From a virus: 64,000 nucleotides of DNA. Below the pieces are notes generated by a model. That model saw only the letters and a list, made by a program, of their open reading frames with translations. It was not told where the DNA came from and did no database searches. Within the stretch, counting starts at the first letter, position 1; each line of letters starts with the position of its first letter. The position numbers were made by a program, and so were the translations under genes. The stretch lies in IMG/VR virus record IMGVR_UViG_3300021962_000077, positions 1 through 64,000 of that record; one strand, 5' to 3'. Shown in pieces: positions 24,460 to 32,842 of the stretch.

Positions 24460-25266
24460 ATGCGTCTAAGAGAATTATTACAAGAAGATATAGATAGAAC
24501 AGGCGAAGGTAAAAGTGCAGTTGTAGGCTGGGGGCGTGGTATGGGGCATAAAGGCCATATGTTCTTGGCCAGTAGTGTTATTACACAAGCCAACGATACC
24601 GATAGTGATCCATATTTTGTTGTTAGTCGTACTGTTGGCAAAGATGATCCTATTACGCCAGAAGAAAAATTAGCAATTTATAAAAAAGTATTTCCTAAAC
24701 ACGGTCATATCTTTCAAACAGCTACAGAAGAAATGCCCGACCTTACACGAGTCTTAACTAGATTAAATCAGCATGGGTACACAGATGTAACTGTGGTTGT
24801 AGGTGCAGATCAAGTTAACGCTCTAAGTTATGTAAAAAATTATAATGGTAAACCTAACAAAGCAGGAGATATTCCGTTTCATTTTAACACATTAAATGTT
24901 ATCAGCAGACAAGAAACAAATGATCCAAGCCGCGAACAAGAAGGACCACGTGCTACACCTATGCGAGCTGCTTTAATGGATCCTACAAAGTCAGAAGAAG
25001 AAAAATTTGCTGTATGGCGTGATGCTATGAGTCCAGAGCTTAGTGACGAAGAAGTTATGGATCTAATGCAGAAAGCACAACAACGTATGGCTAGTTTTGA
25101 AAAACCTAAAGCGGCAAAGAAAAGTAAAGAAAAAGAAGTAGCAGAAGTTGCACCCAAAGGTTGGGAAGGTACTGTTAAAGCTATGAAGAAACACGATGAT
25201 ATTGATAATCCATGGGCACTAGCACATTGGATGAAAAACAAAGGCTATAAAAGTCATAAGAAATGA
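24460..25266 (+). CDS. HxGH nucleotidylyltransferase-like protein
   Basis: 268 residues from ATG 24460; longer frames overlap the previous gene. The leader MRLRELLQED precedes VVGWGRGMGHKGHMFLA, in which H30-x-G-H33 matches the HxGH motif, and ATPMRAALM matches the ISSTxxR motif of the class that makes NAD, CoA and CDP-compounds. VVVGADQVNAL resembles the family core strand. The last ~70 residues are Lys-rich, ending HWMKNKGYKSHKK. Substrate unknown. Confidence 0.7.
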   Translation: MRLRELLQEDIDRTGEGKSAVVGWGRGMGHKGHMFLASSVITQANDTDSDPYFVVSRTVGKDDPITPEEKLAIYKKVFPKHGHIFQTATEEMPDLTRVLTRLNQHGYTDVTVVVGADQVNALSYVKNYNGKPNKAGDIPFHFNTLNVISRQETNDPSREQEGPRATPMRAALMDPTKSEEEKFAVWRDAMSPELSDEEVMDLMQKAQQRMASFEKPKAAKKSKEKEVAEVAPKGWEGTVKAMKKHDDIDNPWALAHWMKNKGYKSHKK

Positions 25267-25550
25267 AACAGTATAGAATTACATCAGCCGATATTAATCA
25301 AAGTAGCCCAGACGATTGTTATCTTGCACCTGAAGATCCTATACATGAATTAAAAGCCATACAACATCTAGCTGGATTAGGCAGTGATGCTAGACTACAT
25401 GAATTGCGTGTCAAACAAGGTAGTAATATATCTGTAACTGGTATGGAAAAAGCAGAGCTAATGCGTAAGCATAATATTAAACCCGGAACTGACGAATGGT
25501 TTAAACTTTGGTTTAGCAAGCCTTATCTTACAGGAGAAAAACCTGTATGA
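25263..25550 (+). CDS. Small hypothetical protein
   Basis: 95 residues, ATGA overlap on both sides. Hydrophilic (LAPEDPIHELKAIQHLAG, MRKHNIKPGTDEWFKLWF). Lacks the leader found on its neighbours. No family recognised. Confidence 0.6.
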   Translation: MKQYRITSADINQSSPDDCYLAPEDPIHELKAIQHLAGLGSDARLHELRVKQGSNISVTGMEKAELMRKHNIKPGTDEWFKLWFSKPYLTGEKPV

Positions 25551-26950
25551 AAATTTTAGATATTCTTGAAGACCAAACTGATCAGCCAGATCTGATACAG
25601 GCATTTAAAGATTTCCTGCCGTTGGCAATGAAAGAACTTGATCTTTCTCAACTACCACCTATTAAATTAGAACCAAAAATAGAACAAAAAAATCAGCCCA
25701 CCTTTGGACGGTTTCAAGAAAAGGCACAGGTGATTTATCTTGGTATAAAAAATAGGCATCCTATTGACATACTAAGAACTCTGGCACACGAGCTTGTACA
25801 CTATAAACAACTATTAGACGGTAAACTTGGAAGTAAGCACAGTGGTGACACCGGAAGTCCAACTGAGAACGAAGCACATGTAAGAGCAGGAATTATAATG
25901 AGACATTTTGGCAAACAATTTCCTCATTATTTTGATGATCAAGCAGTAGAACTAGACGAAGATGCAAGTGATCGTGAAATACATAACTATGAAAAACTAG
26001 ACAAGATTCTAGTTTTATTATGTAAAATGGTCGTTAAAGGTCAAAAGAAAGACAAAGATTACTATGGTATGGTTGCAGCCTGTGTTTTAGATCCCGATAA
26101 TCGCATGGTTGCTAAGGTAAACTATCCTAGAGAAGACGGACTACGTGTTCATGCAGAACGTGCTGCTATGGAAGCATATTATGACAAATATGGAGAAATA
26201 CCCGAAGGTAGTATTGTAGTGACCACACTAAGTCCTTGCAATGAGTTTAGTGACGAAACAGCAGACGGACGTGCGGGTAACAACTGTGTAGATCTAATTA
26301 ATAATAGTCCAATACGTAAAGTCTATTGTGGTTATATGGATCCTAGTCAAGGTGACGAATCACATGCGGAACGTGACTTTAATCTTATGGAAACTGAAAA
26401 CGGTAGCATACGTGAACTATGCAAATCTTTTGCAGATACTTTTTTAGACGAAGATCAACATCCAAATGACATACCACGCGGTCCTGAATTTAAACCTACT
26501 ATGCCAGCAGGTACTGTTAGAGTAGATGTAAGCGATGTATATGACTGGTATAAGTTAGGTAAAAATATCAGCAACTTAGGTAATGCTAAAGCTAGTGATT
26601 TTGGTAAGGGACCTCCTAGTACTATTATGGCATTTGGCAGCGAGCCTGAAGAACACAAGTATATTAAGAATCTAAAGAAGTTAGGATTAGATACTACTGA
26701 CATAGATCCCCTTGATCCTAAGCAACCTAAAAAAATGCCTCGTCAGAAGGTTGATCCTACTTACAACGTAGGAGAAAATTTTGCTGATGGTAAAAATCCT
26801 GGACGCAAAGGTCTAGCCAAACGCAGCGGTGTTAATACTAAAGCATCAGTAAGTACATTACGCAACGTGGCTAAACACAGCTCGGGTGAAAAGGCTCGTA
26901 TGGCACATTGGCTAGCCAACATGAAGGCTGGTAAGGCTAAAAAGAAATGA
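25547..26950 (+). CDS. Metallopeptidase-deaminase fusion
   Basis: 467 residues. After the leader MKILDILEDQ comes a zincin domain with LAHELVHYKQ (HExxH 81-85) and a candidate third ligand in ENEAHV. A second domain is deaminase-like: VHAERAAMEAYY (HAE, about 202) and LSPCNEF followed by NNCVDLI (a PC...C pair separated by about 15 residues instead of 2), with preceding ACVLDPDNRMVA. The C-terminus is Lys/Gly-rich and ends MAHWLANMKAGKAKKK. The combination suggests a processed, nucleic-acid-acting effector, but both activities are inferred. Confidence 0.7.
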   Translation: MKILDILEDQTDQPDLIQAFKDFLPLAMKELDLSQLPPIKLEPKIEQKNQPTFGRFQEKAQVIYLGIKNRHPIDILRTLAHELVHYKQLLDGKLGSKHSGDTGSPTENEAHVRAGIIMRHFGKQFPHYFDDQAVELDEDASDREIHNYEKLDKILVLLCKMVVKGQKKDKDYYGMVAACVLDPDNRMVAKVNYPREDGLRVHAERAAMEAYYDKYGEIPEGSIVVTTLSPCNEFSDETADGRAGNNCVDLINNSPIRKVYCGYMDPSQGDESHAERDFNLMETENGSIRELCKSFADTFLDEDQHPNDIPRGPEFKPTMPAGTVRVDVSDVYDWYKLGKNISNLGNAKASDFGKGPPSTIMAFGSEPEEHKYIKNLKKLGLDTTDIDPLDPKQPKKMPRQKVDPTYNVGENFADGKNPGRKGLAKRSGVNTKASVSTLRNVAKHSSGEKARMAHWLANMKAGKAKKK

Positions 26951-27546
26951 CTCTAGTTTATATACATGGTGCAAGTGCTACTAGCGAAAGTTTTAACTAC
27001 ATTCGCGAGCACATACCCGGAAAAAACATATCTGTTAACTATAACAGTGCCGATGGGTTTGAACATAACCTTAAAGATATGCAGACTGCACTAACAGATA
27101 TAGAAGATATTTTCTTTGTTGCACACAGCCTAGGGGGTATTTACGCATTGCACCTTGCAAATTATATGCCCAATCAAGTTATAGGTGCTGTAACTCTAAG
27201 CACGCCATATGGCGGTGCAGAACATGCAGACTATGCCAAATATTTTTTACCTTTTAGTAGATTACTACGTGATATAGGACCTAGTAGCTGGCCTATGCGA
27301 CAAGCAAATAAAATAGAAATACACCATCCTTGGACCAATGTAGTTACTGTGAAAGGATCGGCCCCTTGGATTATAGGCGATAATGATGGTGTTGTCACTG
27401 TTCGTAGCCAAAAAGAACACGAACACGATATGGAAATTATAGAAGTAAACATTAATCATTACGAAGTAGTGCTAAGTGAACAAGTTGTTGACATTATTAA
27501 AGAACGAATAAATATGCATACGAGTCAAAAATATGAAAATACTTGA
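26947..27546 (+). CDS. Alpha/beta-hydrolase (lipase/esterase-like)
   Basis: 199 residues. Oxyanion segment YIHGASATSESF, nucleophile elbow VAHSLGGIYALH (AHSLGG in place of GHSLGG), acid candidate in IGDNDGVVTV and His in NHYEVV form a complete triad in the right order. The PNQVIGAVTLSTPYGG segment is lipase/PGAP1-like. Substrate unknown; lipid or ester bonds are likely. The start overlaps the fusion gene by ATGA. No leader of the kind seen in its neighbours. Confidence 0.82.
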   Translation: MTLVYIHGASATSESFNYIREHIPGKNISVNYNSADGFEHNLKDMQTALTDIEDIFFVAHSLGGIYALHLANYMPNQVIGAVTLSTPYGGAEHADYAKYFLPFSRLLRDIGPSSWPMRQANKIEIHHPWTNVVTVKGSAPWIIGDNDGVVTVRSQKEHEHDMEIIEVNINHYEVVLSEQVVDIIKERINMHTSQKYENT

Positions 27547-27910
27547 AATCATTACGGAAAGCGGTGGAATGAAACCTATACATCCGCAGCACAAAGCGGC
27601 TATTAAAAATGCCACTACTTTTCCATCGATGAATATGAATTCTGGAAGTCAATATTTAGGATATCGTATGGGCATTGCTCTAGCAGGTGCTCCTGAATAT
27701 CCCACTAAACAAGAAGCAGATAACTGGATCGGAGGAGATCCTTTACTAGCGCCATATACTGAAGAAGAAAACGAAATGATAAATGCCGCTGCCAAACAAG
27801 TAGGCGGAGGTAAAAGGCAAACATGGAGTAACAATCGCAGCTTAGAAACTGCGGATGTAAACAAAACAAGTCCTGTGGCTAAACGCAAAAAGAACAAATA
27901 CGGAGTTTAA
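27533..27910 (+). CDS. Hypothetical protein with leader-type N-terminus
   Basis: 125 residues. MKILEIITESGG resembles the shared leader (ITE-S). A middle segment YLGYRMGIALAGAPE is followed by an acidic helical part and a basic end (VAKRKKNKYGV). It resembles conserved small proteins of T4-like marine phages. Function unknown. Confidence 0.62.
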   Translation: MKILEIITESGGMKPIHPQHKAAIKNATTFPSMNMNSGSQYLGYRMGIALAGAPEYPTKQEADNWIGGDPLLAPYTEEENEMINAAAKQVGGGKRQTWSNNRSLETADVNKTSPVAKRKKNKYGV

Positions 27911-27911
27911 A

Positions 27912-28547
27912 ATGAAGATAACAGATTTATTAAATGAAGAACAGATTGCAGAAATTAGTCTAGGTGATTATCGTAAAAAAGCTATGTTAAACAAAGCCAT
28001 GGCTCAGACAGACAAATTTTTTGGCCGTGACGATCCTGAAAAAGTAGCTCATGCTGATAGAACTATTGCAAAGAGAGAAAAGGGTCTAGCCCGTGCAGAT
28101 CATCGTGCAGAGAAAAAATTACAAGCAATGCCAAAACACGAACCAGCTCCTCGTGATCCTGCTGCTGATGCAGAACGATTGGCTAAAATGAAAGCACGTT
28201 TTAGACAGCTAGGCGGAACTAGTTATCAATATGCAGATAGGATGAGTGACGATGATCGTGAAGCACAAGATCTACATCAGGCTATTCAACGTTTAGAAAG
28301 ACACTTAGGAGAAACTGCTAGTGCCGGTGCTACTAGTGCTGCTAGTATTGGTACTGTAGATGCCCCACATATTAGCCCAGGTAAAGCACGTGGTAAAAAG
28401 AGCTATACCGGTAGCCCTAGTACAGGGTCCGGGACAAAAGCACCACCACAGCCTAAGATTATACAGCCTAAAACCAGTTCAGGTACTGCTAAGAATGCAT
28501 TAGATATGAAGGGCGCGAACTTATTCGGCGCACCTATTAAACGATAA
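27912..28547 (+). CDS. Hypothetical, candidate head-internal protein
   Basis: 211 residues. The leader MKITDLLNEE is followed by a basic, helical N-terminal half (KREKGLARADHRAEKK, Arg/Lys/Ala-rich) and a low-complexity C-terminal half (ETASAGATSAASIGT, TGSPSTGSGTKAPPQPK). Predicted strongly basic, as expected for a protein packed with DNA. No enzymatic motif. Confidence 0.6.
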   Translation: MKITDLLNEEQIAEISLGDYRKKAMLNKAMAQTDKFFGRDDPEKVAHADRTIAKREKGLARADHRAEKKLQAMPKHEPAPRDPAADAERLAKMKARFRQLGGTSYQYADRMSDDDREAQDLHQAIQRLERHLGETASAGATSAASIGTVDAPHISPGKARGKKSYTGSPSTGSGTKAPPQPKIIQPKTSSGTAKNALDMKGANLFGAPIKR

Positions 28548-28550
28548 ATA
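28543..28550 (+). promoter_or_regulatory. Candidate late promoter box (GATAAATA)
   Basis: Same 8-mer as in the regulatory hairpins at 22198 and 51851. It overlaps the previous stop codon and lies 21 nt before the ATG at 28571; RBS CGGAG follows. No strong hairpin is seen here. Confidence 0.45.
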
Positions 28551-28570
28551 TACAATAACGGAGATTTACA

Positions 28571-29710
28571 ATGGATTTACAACCTCATCCAGACGACCAC
28601 GAAGCTAAAATGGCTCGCGCTGACCTTTTTAAACTAGCACAGTATTCATTTAAACTGTTTAAGATGATTCACGAAGATATGGAATTAGAAGGCTGGGTGC
28701 AGGCTAAGATTACCAAAGCTGCTGATTATATTGCTTCAGTATATCACTATATGGAATACGAAATGAAGTTTAGTGAGTATGGTGAAAGATTAGAACAATC
28801 TGACATGTATTCTTCTATGAGTGAAAGTCAGCAACGTGCTATTAAGCACATGTTAAGTGAAGCAAAAGAAACTATGAAAAAGTTAAATGCTGCACAGGCT
28901 AAAAAACTTAAGAAAAAAGGTAGTAAAGTTGAAGAAGCTTCTAAACCAGATTTCTTAGACATGGATAAAGATGGTGACAAGAAAGAGCCGATGAAGAAAG
29001 CTGTCAAAGACAAGAAGGTCAAAGAAGGTTTTCCAACTGTTGATGATGCTCGTAAGCGTCATGAACAAGAAAAAGGTACTGGTAAATTTGACAAGAAAGA
29101 AACTGAAAAAGGTACACAGTATACACGCAAATCTAGTACATTCACCGACGGCGGTGATGATAGTGATGTAAAAGCAGCTAAAAAGAAAGCCAAGAAAACC
29201 GACGAAGGCGTAATGGACACAGTTAAGAAAGTTGGCAAGAAAGTTGCCGGCGCTGTTAACAAAGCAGTTGGTCATGGCAGTGATGAAGACATGATTAAAG
29301 ATCTACAACGCAAGTCAGGTGCTCCCGTTACAGGCAAAAAACCTGCACCAGTCAAAGAAGCCAGCAAAAAGAAAGCTGACAAAGACTATGACGGTGACGG
29401 CAAAGTTGAAAGCGGTAAAGACGAATACTTAGGTAGTCGTATTGCTGCTGCTAAGAAGGCCGGCAAAATGGAAGAAGCTGCTAAATGTAATCACACACCA
29501 AAAGGTAAATCTTGCCCAGTACATGGACTAAAAGAATGCGGAATGACCTATGAAAGTTCCACTGGCGATTACTCAGCTAAGAAAGCGGCCGCAGGTAAAG
29601 ACATCGGCAAGCCAGGCAAGAATTTTGCTAAGATTGAAAAGTCTGCAGGTGGTGGCGAAAAAGGCAAGCGTATTGCTGGTGCAGTTCTAGCTAAATTACG
29701 CAAAGGCTAA
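28571..29710 (+). CDS. Lys-rich protein with EF-hand-like loops, candidate head-internal/core protein
   Basis: 379 residues. The N-terminal ~110 residues are helical (ADLFKLAQYSFKLFKMIHED). The remainder is extremely Lys-rich and low in complexity. Two Asp-rich loops resemble calcium-binding EF-hand loops: DMDKDGDKKEPM and DYDGDGKVESGKDE. Several hydrophobic-x-Glu|Ala steps (MLSE-A, PVKE-A) could be prohead-protease sites. A short Cys/His cluster (CNHTPKGKSCPVHG) lies near residue 310. This pattern is common in marine T4-like phages; a scaffold or DNA-associated head role is inferred. Confidence 0.65.
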   Translation: MDLQPHPDDHEAKMARADLFKLAQYSFKLFKMIHEDMELEGWVQAKITKAADYIASVYHYMEYEMKFSEYGERLEQSDMYSSMSESQQRAIKHMLSEAKETMKKLNAAQAKKLKKKGSKVEEASKPDFLDMDKDGDKKEPMKKAVKDKKVKEGFPTVDDARKRHEQEKGTGKFDKKETEKGTQYTRKSSTFTDGGDDSDVKAAKKKAKKTDEGVMDTVKKVGKKVAGAVNKAVGHGSDEDMIKDLQRKSGAPVTGKKPAPVKEASKKKADKDYDGDGKVESGKDEYLGSRIAAAKKAGKMEEAAKCNHTPKGKSCPVHGLKECGMTYESSTGDYSAKKAAAGKDIGKPGKNFAKIEKSAGGGEKGKRIAGAVLAKLRKG

Positions 29711-29716
29711 TTTGTA

Positions 29717-30832
29717 ATGGACATGAAGAAAATTCTACAGGCTATGGACGGTGCTTCTACAAAGCCTGTAGAAGGTGTCAATAGCATGGCTAAATTTCTT
29801 AGTGTTGTTAAAGAAGCAGAAGTAGCAGCACCGGTTTCAACACTACCTCCAGAACAATTAGAATATAATCGTCTAAGAGCACAAGTTGATACTTTAAATT
29901 TTATGCAAAGTGATAGAGCTAACAGCAATACTTTTGTAGATCAAGATCCTCAACTAGTAGTTAAACAAAATGCCATGCGAACAAAATTAGCTCAGATGGC
30001 TGCTGCATTAAAGGCCAAAGGTATAGATGCTGCCGCTGAATACGATGCTCCAGAGCCAGGTGATCAACCTGCACAACCAGTTGACCTAGCACAAAAATAT
30101 AATAGTAAAAAACCGCCTGTGCCGACTCAAGAAAATAAAACTGGCAAAATTAAACAATATTTTGAAGCTGTTCAAACAGAAGCTCAACAAGCATTTGATC
30201 AACGTCGAGCAAAGTTCAAAGAACAAGCTCGACGAATAGCACAGCGTATGCGTGAAGATGCCAAAGTTAGTGCTATAGATCCTGCTAAGAAAACTATTAC
30301 CTATACTGATCCACAAACAGGAATTTCTACCACTGTTCCGCAGGCCATGGCCAAACCAGGAGAAGGCGGACAGGTAATGATTGATAAGAATCAAGTTGAT
30401 CAAGCGGTAGGTCAAAGCCAGCCGCCAGCAATCAAAGTTGGTGATACAATTAAAATGTTAGATACTGAGTCTAGCAGTGCAAGTGTACGTATGCACAGAG
30501 CATTGCAACGCGAAAAAGAAAAGCGTGAGTTTAGTCAACGCTATGCTGAGAAACATTTCCCCATAGGTAAGAAACCTGAGCCAATTAAAGAACCAAAGAA
30601 AGACCAAGATGTAATTGAATACGGTGATACTGCCAAAGGTCAAAAGATGTTGACTAAGGTGCAGAAACGTGCCGTAGATAGAGTAGTATCTAAAAAAGCA
30701 GAAACAGATCCTAAGTATGCTAAGAAGAACGCAGATACTGCTGACCGTGCTTGGGAAAGAATGACAGACAAGGATGTAGCGGAAGGCAACGAAGATCCTT
30801 CTTGGATAAACAATCTAAGGCTTAGAAAATAA
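29717..30832 (+). CDS. Hypothetical, candidate head-internal protein
   Basis: 371 residues. The N-terminus MDMKKILQAMDGAS and SMAKFLSVVKEAEVAAP contain a VKE-A cleavage-like step. The rest is Lys/Gln/Ala-rich, mostly helical and charged (FDQRRAKFKEQARRIAQRM; REKEKREFSQRYAEKHF). No catalytic motif. Composition and position match its neighbours. It is coupled to the Dps gene by a TAATG overlap. Confidence 0.62.
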   Translation: MDMKKILQAMDGASTKPVEGVNSMAKFLSVVKEAEVAAPVSTLPPEQLEYNRLRAQVDTLNFMQSDRANSNTFVDQDPQLVVKQNAMRTKLAQMAAALKAKGIDAAAEYDAPEPGDQPAQPVDLAQKYNSKKPPVPTQENKTGKIKQYFEAVQTEAQQAFDQRRAKFKEQARRIAQRMREDAKVSAIDPAKKTITYTDPQTGISTTVPQAMAKPGEGGQVMIDKNQVDQAVGQSQPPAIKVGDTIKMLDTESSSASVRMHRALQREKEKREFSQRYAEKHFPIGKKPEPIKEPKKDQDVIEYGDTAKGQKMLTKVQKRAVDRVVSKKAETDPKYAKKNADTADRAWERMTDKDVAEGNEDPSWINNLRLRK

Positions 30833-31269
30833 TGGATGAGCAACTAATTAAAGCAATGAAGATGGCACATGCAAATACATTTGCATTCTATCTTAAAACA
30901 CATGGATTTCACTGGAATGTTGAAGGTGAAAATTTTCCTCAGTATCATACGTTCTTCGAAATGATATACAGCGAAGTATACGGATCTGTAGATAAATTTG
31001 CAGAAGAAATTCGTGCTTTAGGTTCATATGCTCCTGCAGGGTTAGGACGACTAATGGAATTAGCCGGTATTGAAGATCAACGTGAAGTAGTCGATGCTAG
31101 AATGATGTTAGAAATACTGTATCAAGATAATCAAACAGTTTTAGAAAGTGTTGGACAAGCCTACGAACTAGCAGAAAATGCTGGAGCACATGGTCTAAGT
31201 AATTTCTTAGCCGAGCGTCAAGATGCACATAAAAAACATGCTTGGATGATTAGAGCAACATTAAAGTAA
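30832..31269 (+). CDS. Dps/ferritin-like protein
   Basis: 145 residues. Dps signature: TFAFYLKTHGFHWNVEGENF with His ligands, then FFEMIYSEVYGSVDKFAEEIRALG, which holds the acidic ferroxidase residues of the neighbouring subunit. Normally a dodecamer that oxidises iron and protects DNA. In a phage it could protect or pack DNA, or scavenge iron. No N-terminal basic DNA-binding tail is evident. Confidence 0.9.
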   Translation: MDEQLIKAMKMAHANTFAFYLKTHGFHWNVEGENFPQYHTFFEMIYSEVYGSVDKFAEEIRALGSYAPAGLGRLMELAGIEDQREVVDARMMLEILYQDNQTVLESVGQAYELAENAGAHGLSNFLAERQDAHKKHAWMIRATLK

Positions 31270-31381
31270 AGGACACACTACCTTAGGACCTTATGGTTAT
31301 TAAGTGTGGGGCGGCTGCTGCCCGTAGAAAGTGATTCGCTACATGGACTACTGAGTGAGCAAGAATTTTAAGGATTATTAA
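31270..31381 (+). other. 112-bp noncoding spacer
   Basis: The longest spacer in this block. It contains a short G/C-rich hairpin (GGGCGG / CTGCCC with loop CTG at about 31309-31323) and a 6-bp CACACT / AGTGTG repeat (about 31275-31307), but no convincing ORF, promoter or T-tract. A small structured RNA is possible but unsupported. RBS AAGGATT closes it. Confidence 0.35.
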
Positions 31382-32032
31382 ATGTCTTCAATTTATAAAG
31401 ATTTAGTCGAAAGTTTTGGATACACTCCAATTATGGAAGCTGTGTCATTAGACTCTATCATGGCAGCAGTTGGGCAAGAAAAAGACGAACAAAAACGTGC
31501 GGCCGCACTAAATGATATTGCATGGAGAGAAAATCTTCCTGGACTATATGATCCTATTAGTGGTTATTTTGTTCGTAAACAAAGTATGCCTGCGGGACGC
31601 GGTGTTCAACGATACAACATTGGTGCTACTGCTAGCCGTGGGGACGACGAGGTATTGAGTAGTAAAGGATTAATTCCAGACAATGCTAAAACTACTAGTC
31701 CGCTTGGTAAGTTAGCAAATAAGATAACTGGTAAAGATAGCGATGCATACGATCGAGATATTAGAGCTCGTAGTGCTGCTGCTCAAAATCCGCCAGCAGG
31801 ACAGGCTGCACAGCCTTCATCCGCCTCTGATCAAGCCACTGCTAGTCAAACGCAGACTAGCAATTACACAGGTACTGACCAAAGAACACCTAATGCAAGA
31901 GATGCTAACACTGCTCCGCCTAAACAAGATGATTCTAAACCAACTGCTCGAGTTACAATTCCAGGACAAGGCGGTGATATAGAAGTTAAACGTAAAAGAT
32001 ATGCAGAATTACTTGCTAAAGCTAAAGGATAA
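31382..32032 (+). CDS. Hypothetical, candidate head-internal protein
   Basis: 216 residues. The N-terminus SSIYKDLVESFGYTPIMEAVS has IME-A, a good LxE|A-type site. A structured centre (RENLPGLYDPISGYFVRKQS) precedes an Ala/Gln/Ser/Thr-rich disordered tail and a basic end (VKRKRYAELLAKAKG). No family recognised. Confidence 0.6.
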   Translation: MSSIYKDLVESFGYTPIMEAVSLDSIMAAVGQEKDEQKRAAALNDIAWRENLPGLYDPISGYFVRKQSMPAGRGVQRYNIGATASRGDDEVLSSKGLIPDNAKTTSPLGKLANKITGKDSDAYDRDIRARSAAAQNPPAGQAAQPSSASDQATASQTQTSNYTGTDQRTPNARDANTAPPKQDDSKPTARVTIPGQGGDIEVKRKRYAELLAKAKG

Positions 32033-32035
32033 AAA

Positions 32036-32809
32036 ATGAACTTTTATAAAGACCCGCTAATAGAAAAATTAAGAATAATCGAATCTCAAATCATTGGTGA
32101 AGGTTTATCTGACGACGAATTTGTAGAGTTACAAAGGCTAAGAGCCGAACTTGGTGATGACCCAGCTTCTGCTAAACTACACTCAGAAGTAGATGCAGTA
32201 GTTAAAGCAAGAGCTGCCGACTTTGAAAAGTCTGCTGATACACCAGCTGATACACCAGCTGATACACCTGCTGATACACCAGCTGATAAACCAACTGTTG
32301 AATGGCCGAAAACTAGAGACGAAATTATTGCATTCCAACGAGCAAATAACTTACAAGCTGACGGGTTGATTGGTCAAAAGACTATGGCTGCACTAATAGC
32401 TGCCGGAGCAACTCCACCGCCAGGATTTAAACCAGTCAGTAATAAAGTTAAGCCTACTGGAAAACCTCCGGGGCAAGCTGGGCAACCAACACCTACTACA
32501 CAGGCTGGAATACCTCCAGAATTATCAAGGGCTATACCTAGTCCAAAAGAAGGTGATCAGTACTGGGTTAACGGTACAAGATATGAGTTTAGAAGCAACT
32601 ATGATGGTCGACAGTTTGGAAAACCTCAATGGACTGTTGAGCATAAACCTGGTGATTTTGCATTTAAGGCAGATACAGAATGGGCTGCAAAAAATAAATT
32701 CACAGGTACCCCGGCTCAAGCAAATGCCCAGTTTATGCAGAAAACTTACCCGAAACCACAAGCAGAATCTACTGAAATAGATAGATTAAAAGAACTACTT
32801 AAATTTTAA
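32036..32809 (+). CDS. Protein with PG-binding-like domain and PADT repeats
   Basis: 257 residues. The N-terminus FYKDPLIEKLRIIESQIIGEG is helical; a (ADTP)4 ADKP repeat (about 67-86) leads to a helical module, IIAFQRANNLQADGLIGQKT, typical of peptidoglycan-binding domain 1 (AFQ-x5-L-x-DG-x-(V/I)-G-x2-T). A Pro/Gly linker and a C-terminal domain with Trp and aromatic residues follow (YWVNGTRYEF). It could bind cell wall during entry if it is in the virion (inference). Confidence 0.66.
   Translation: MNFYKDPLIEKLRIIESQIIGEGLSDDEFVELQRLRAELGDDPASAKLHSEVDAVVKARAADFEKSADTPADTPADTPADTPADKPTVEWPKTRDEIIAFQRANNLQADGLIGQKTMAALIAAGATPPPGFKPVSNKVKPTGKPPGQAGQPTPTTQAGIPPELSRAIPSPKEGDQYWVNGTRYEFRSNYDGRQFGKPQWTVEHKPGDFAFKADTEWAAKNKFTGTPAQANAQFMQKTYPKPQAESTEIDRLKELLKF
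32234..32293 (+). repeat. 12-bp tandem coding repeat, five units
   Basis: Unit GCTGATACACCA encoding ADTP: four near-identical copies plus one divergent (ADKP). In frame, so copy-number change would only lengthen a linker. Confidence 0.9.
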
Positions 32810-32815
32810 TCAAAT

Positions 32816-32841
32816 AAAAAGCACCCCTGGGGTGCTTTTTT
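32816..32841. terminator. Bidirectional terminator
   Basis: 11-bp stem AAAAAGCACCC / GGGTGCTTTTT with loop CTG, T-rich on both strands. It ends the + strand 22-32.8 kb block and the - strand gene at 32843. Confidence 0.92.
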
Positions 32842-32842
32842 A

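Noticed and set aside
31270-31381. Small RNA or tRNA in the 112-bp spacer
   Set aside because: Short hairpins only; no cloverleaf, promoter or terminator was found. Left as an unassigned spacer.
32234-32293. Tandem repeat as CRISPR-like array
   Set aside because: Units are contiguous 12-mers in frame with no spacers, encoding ADTP.
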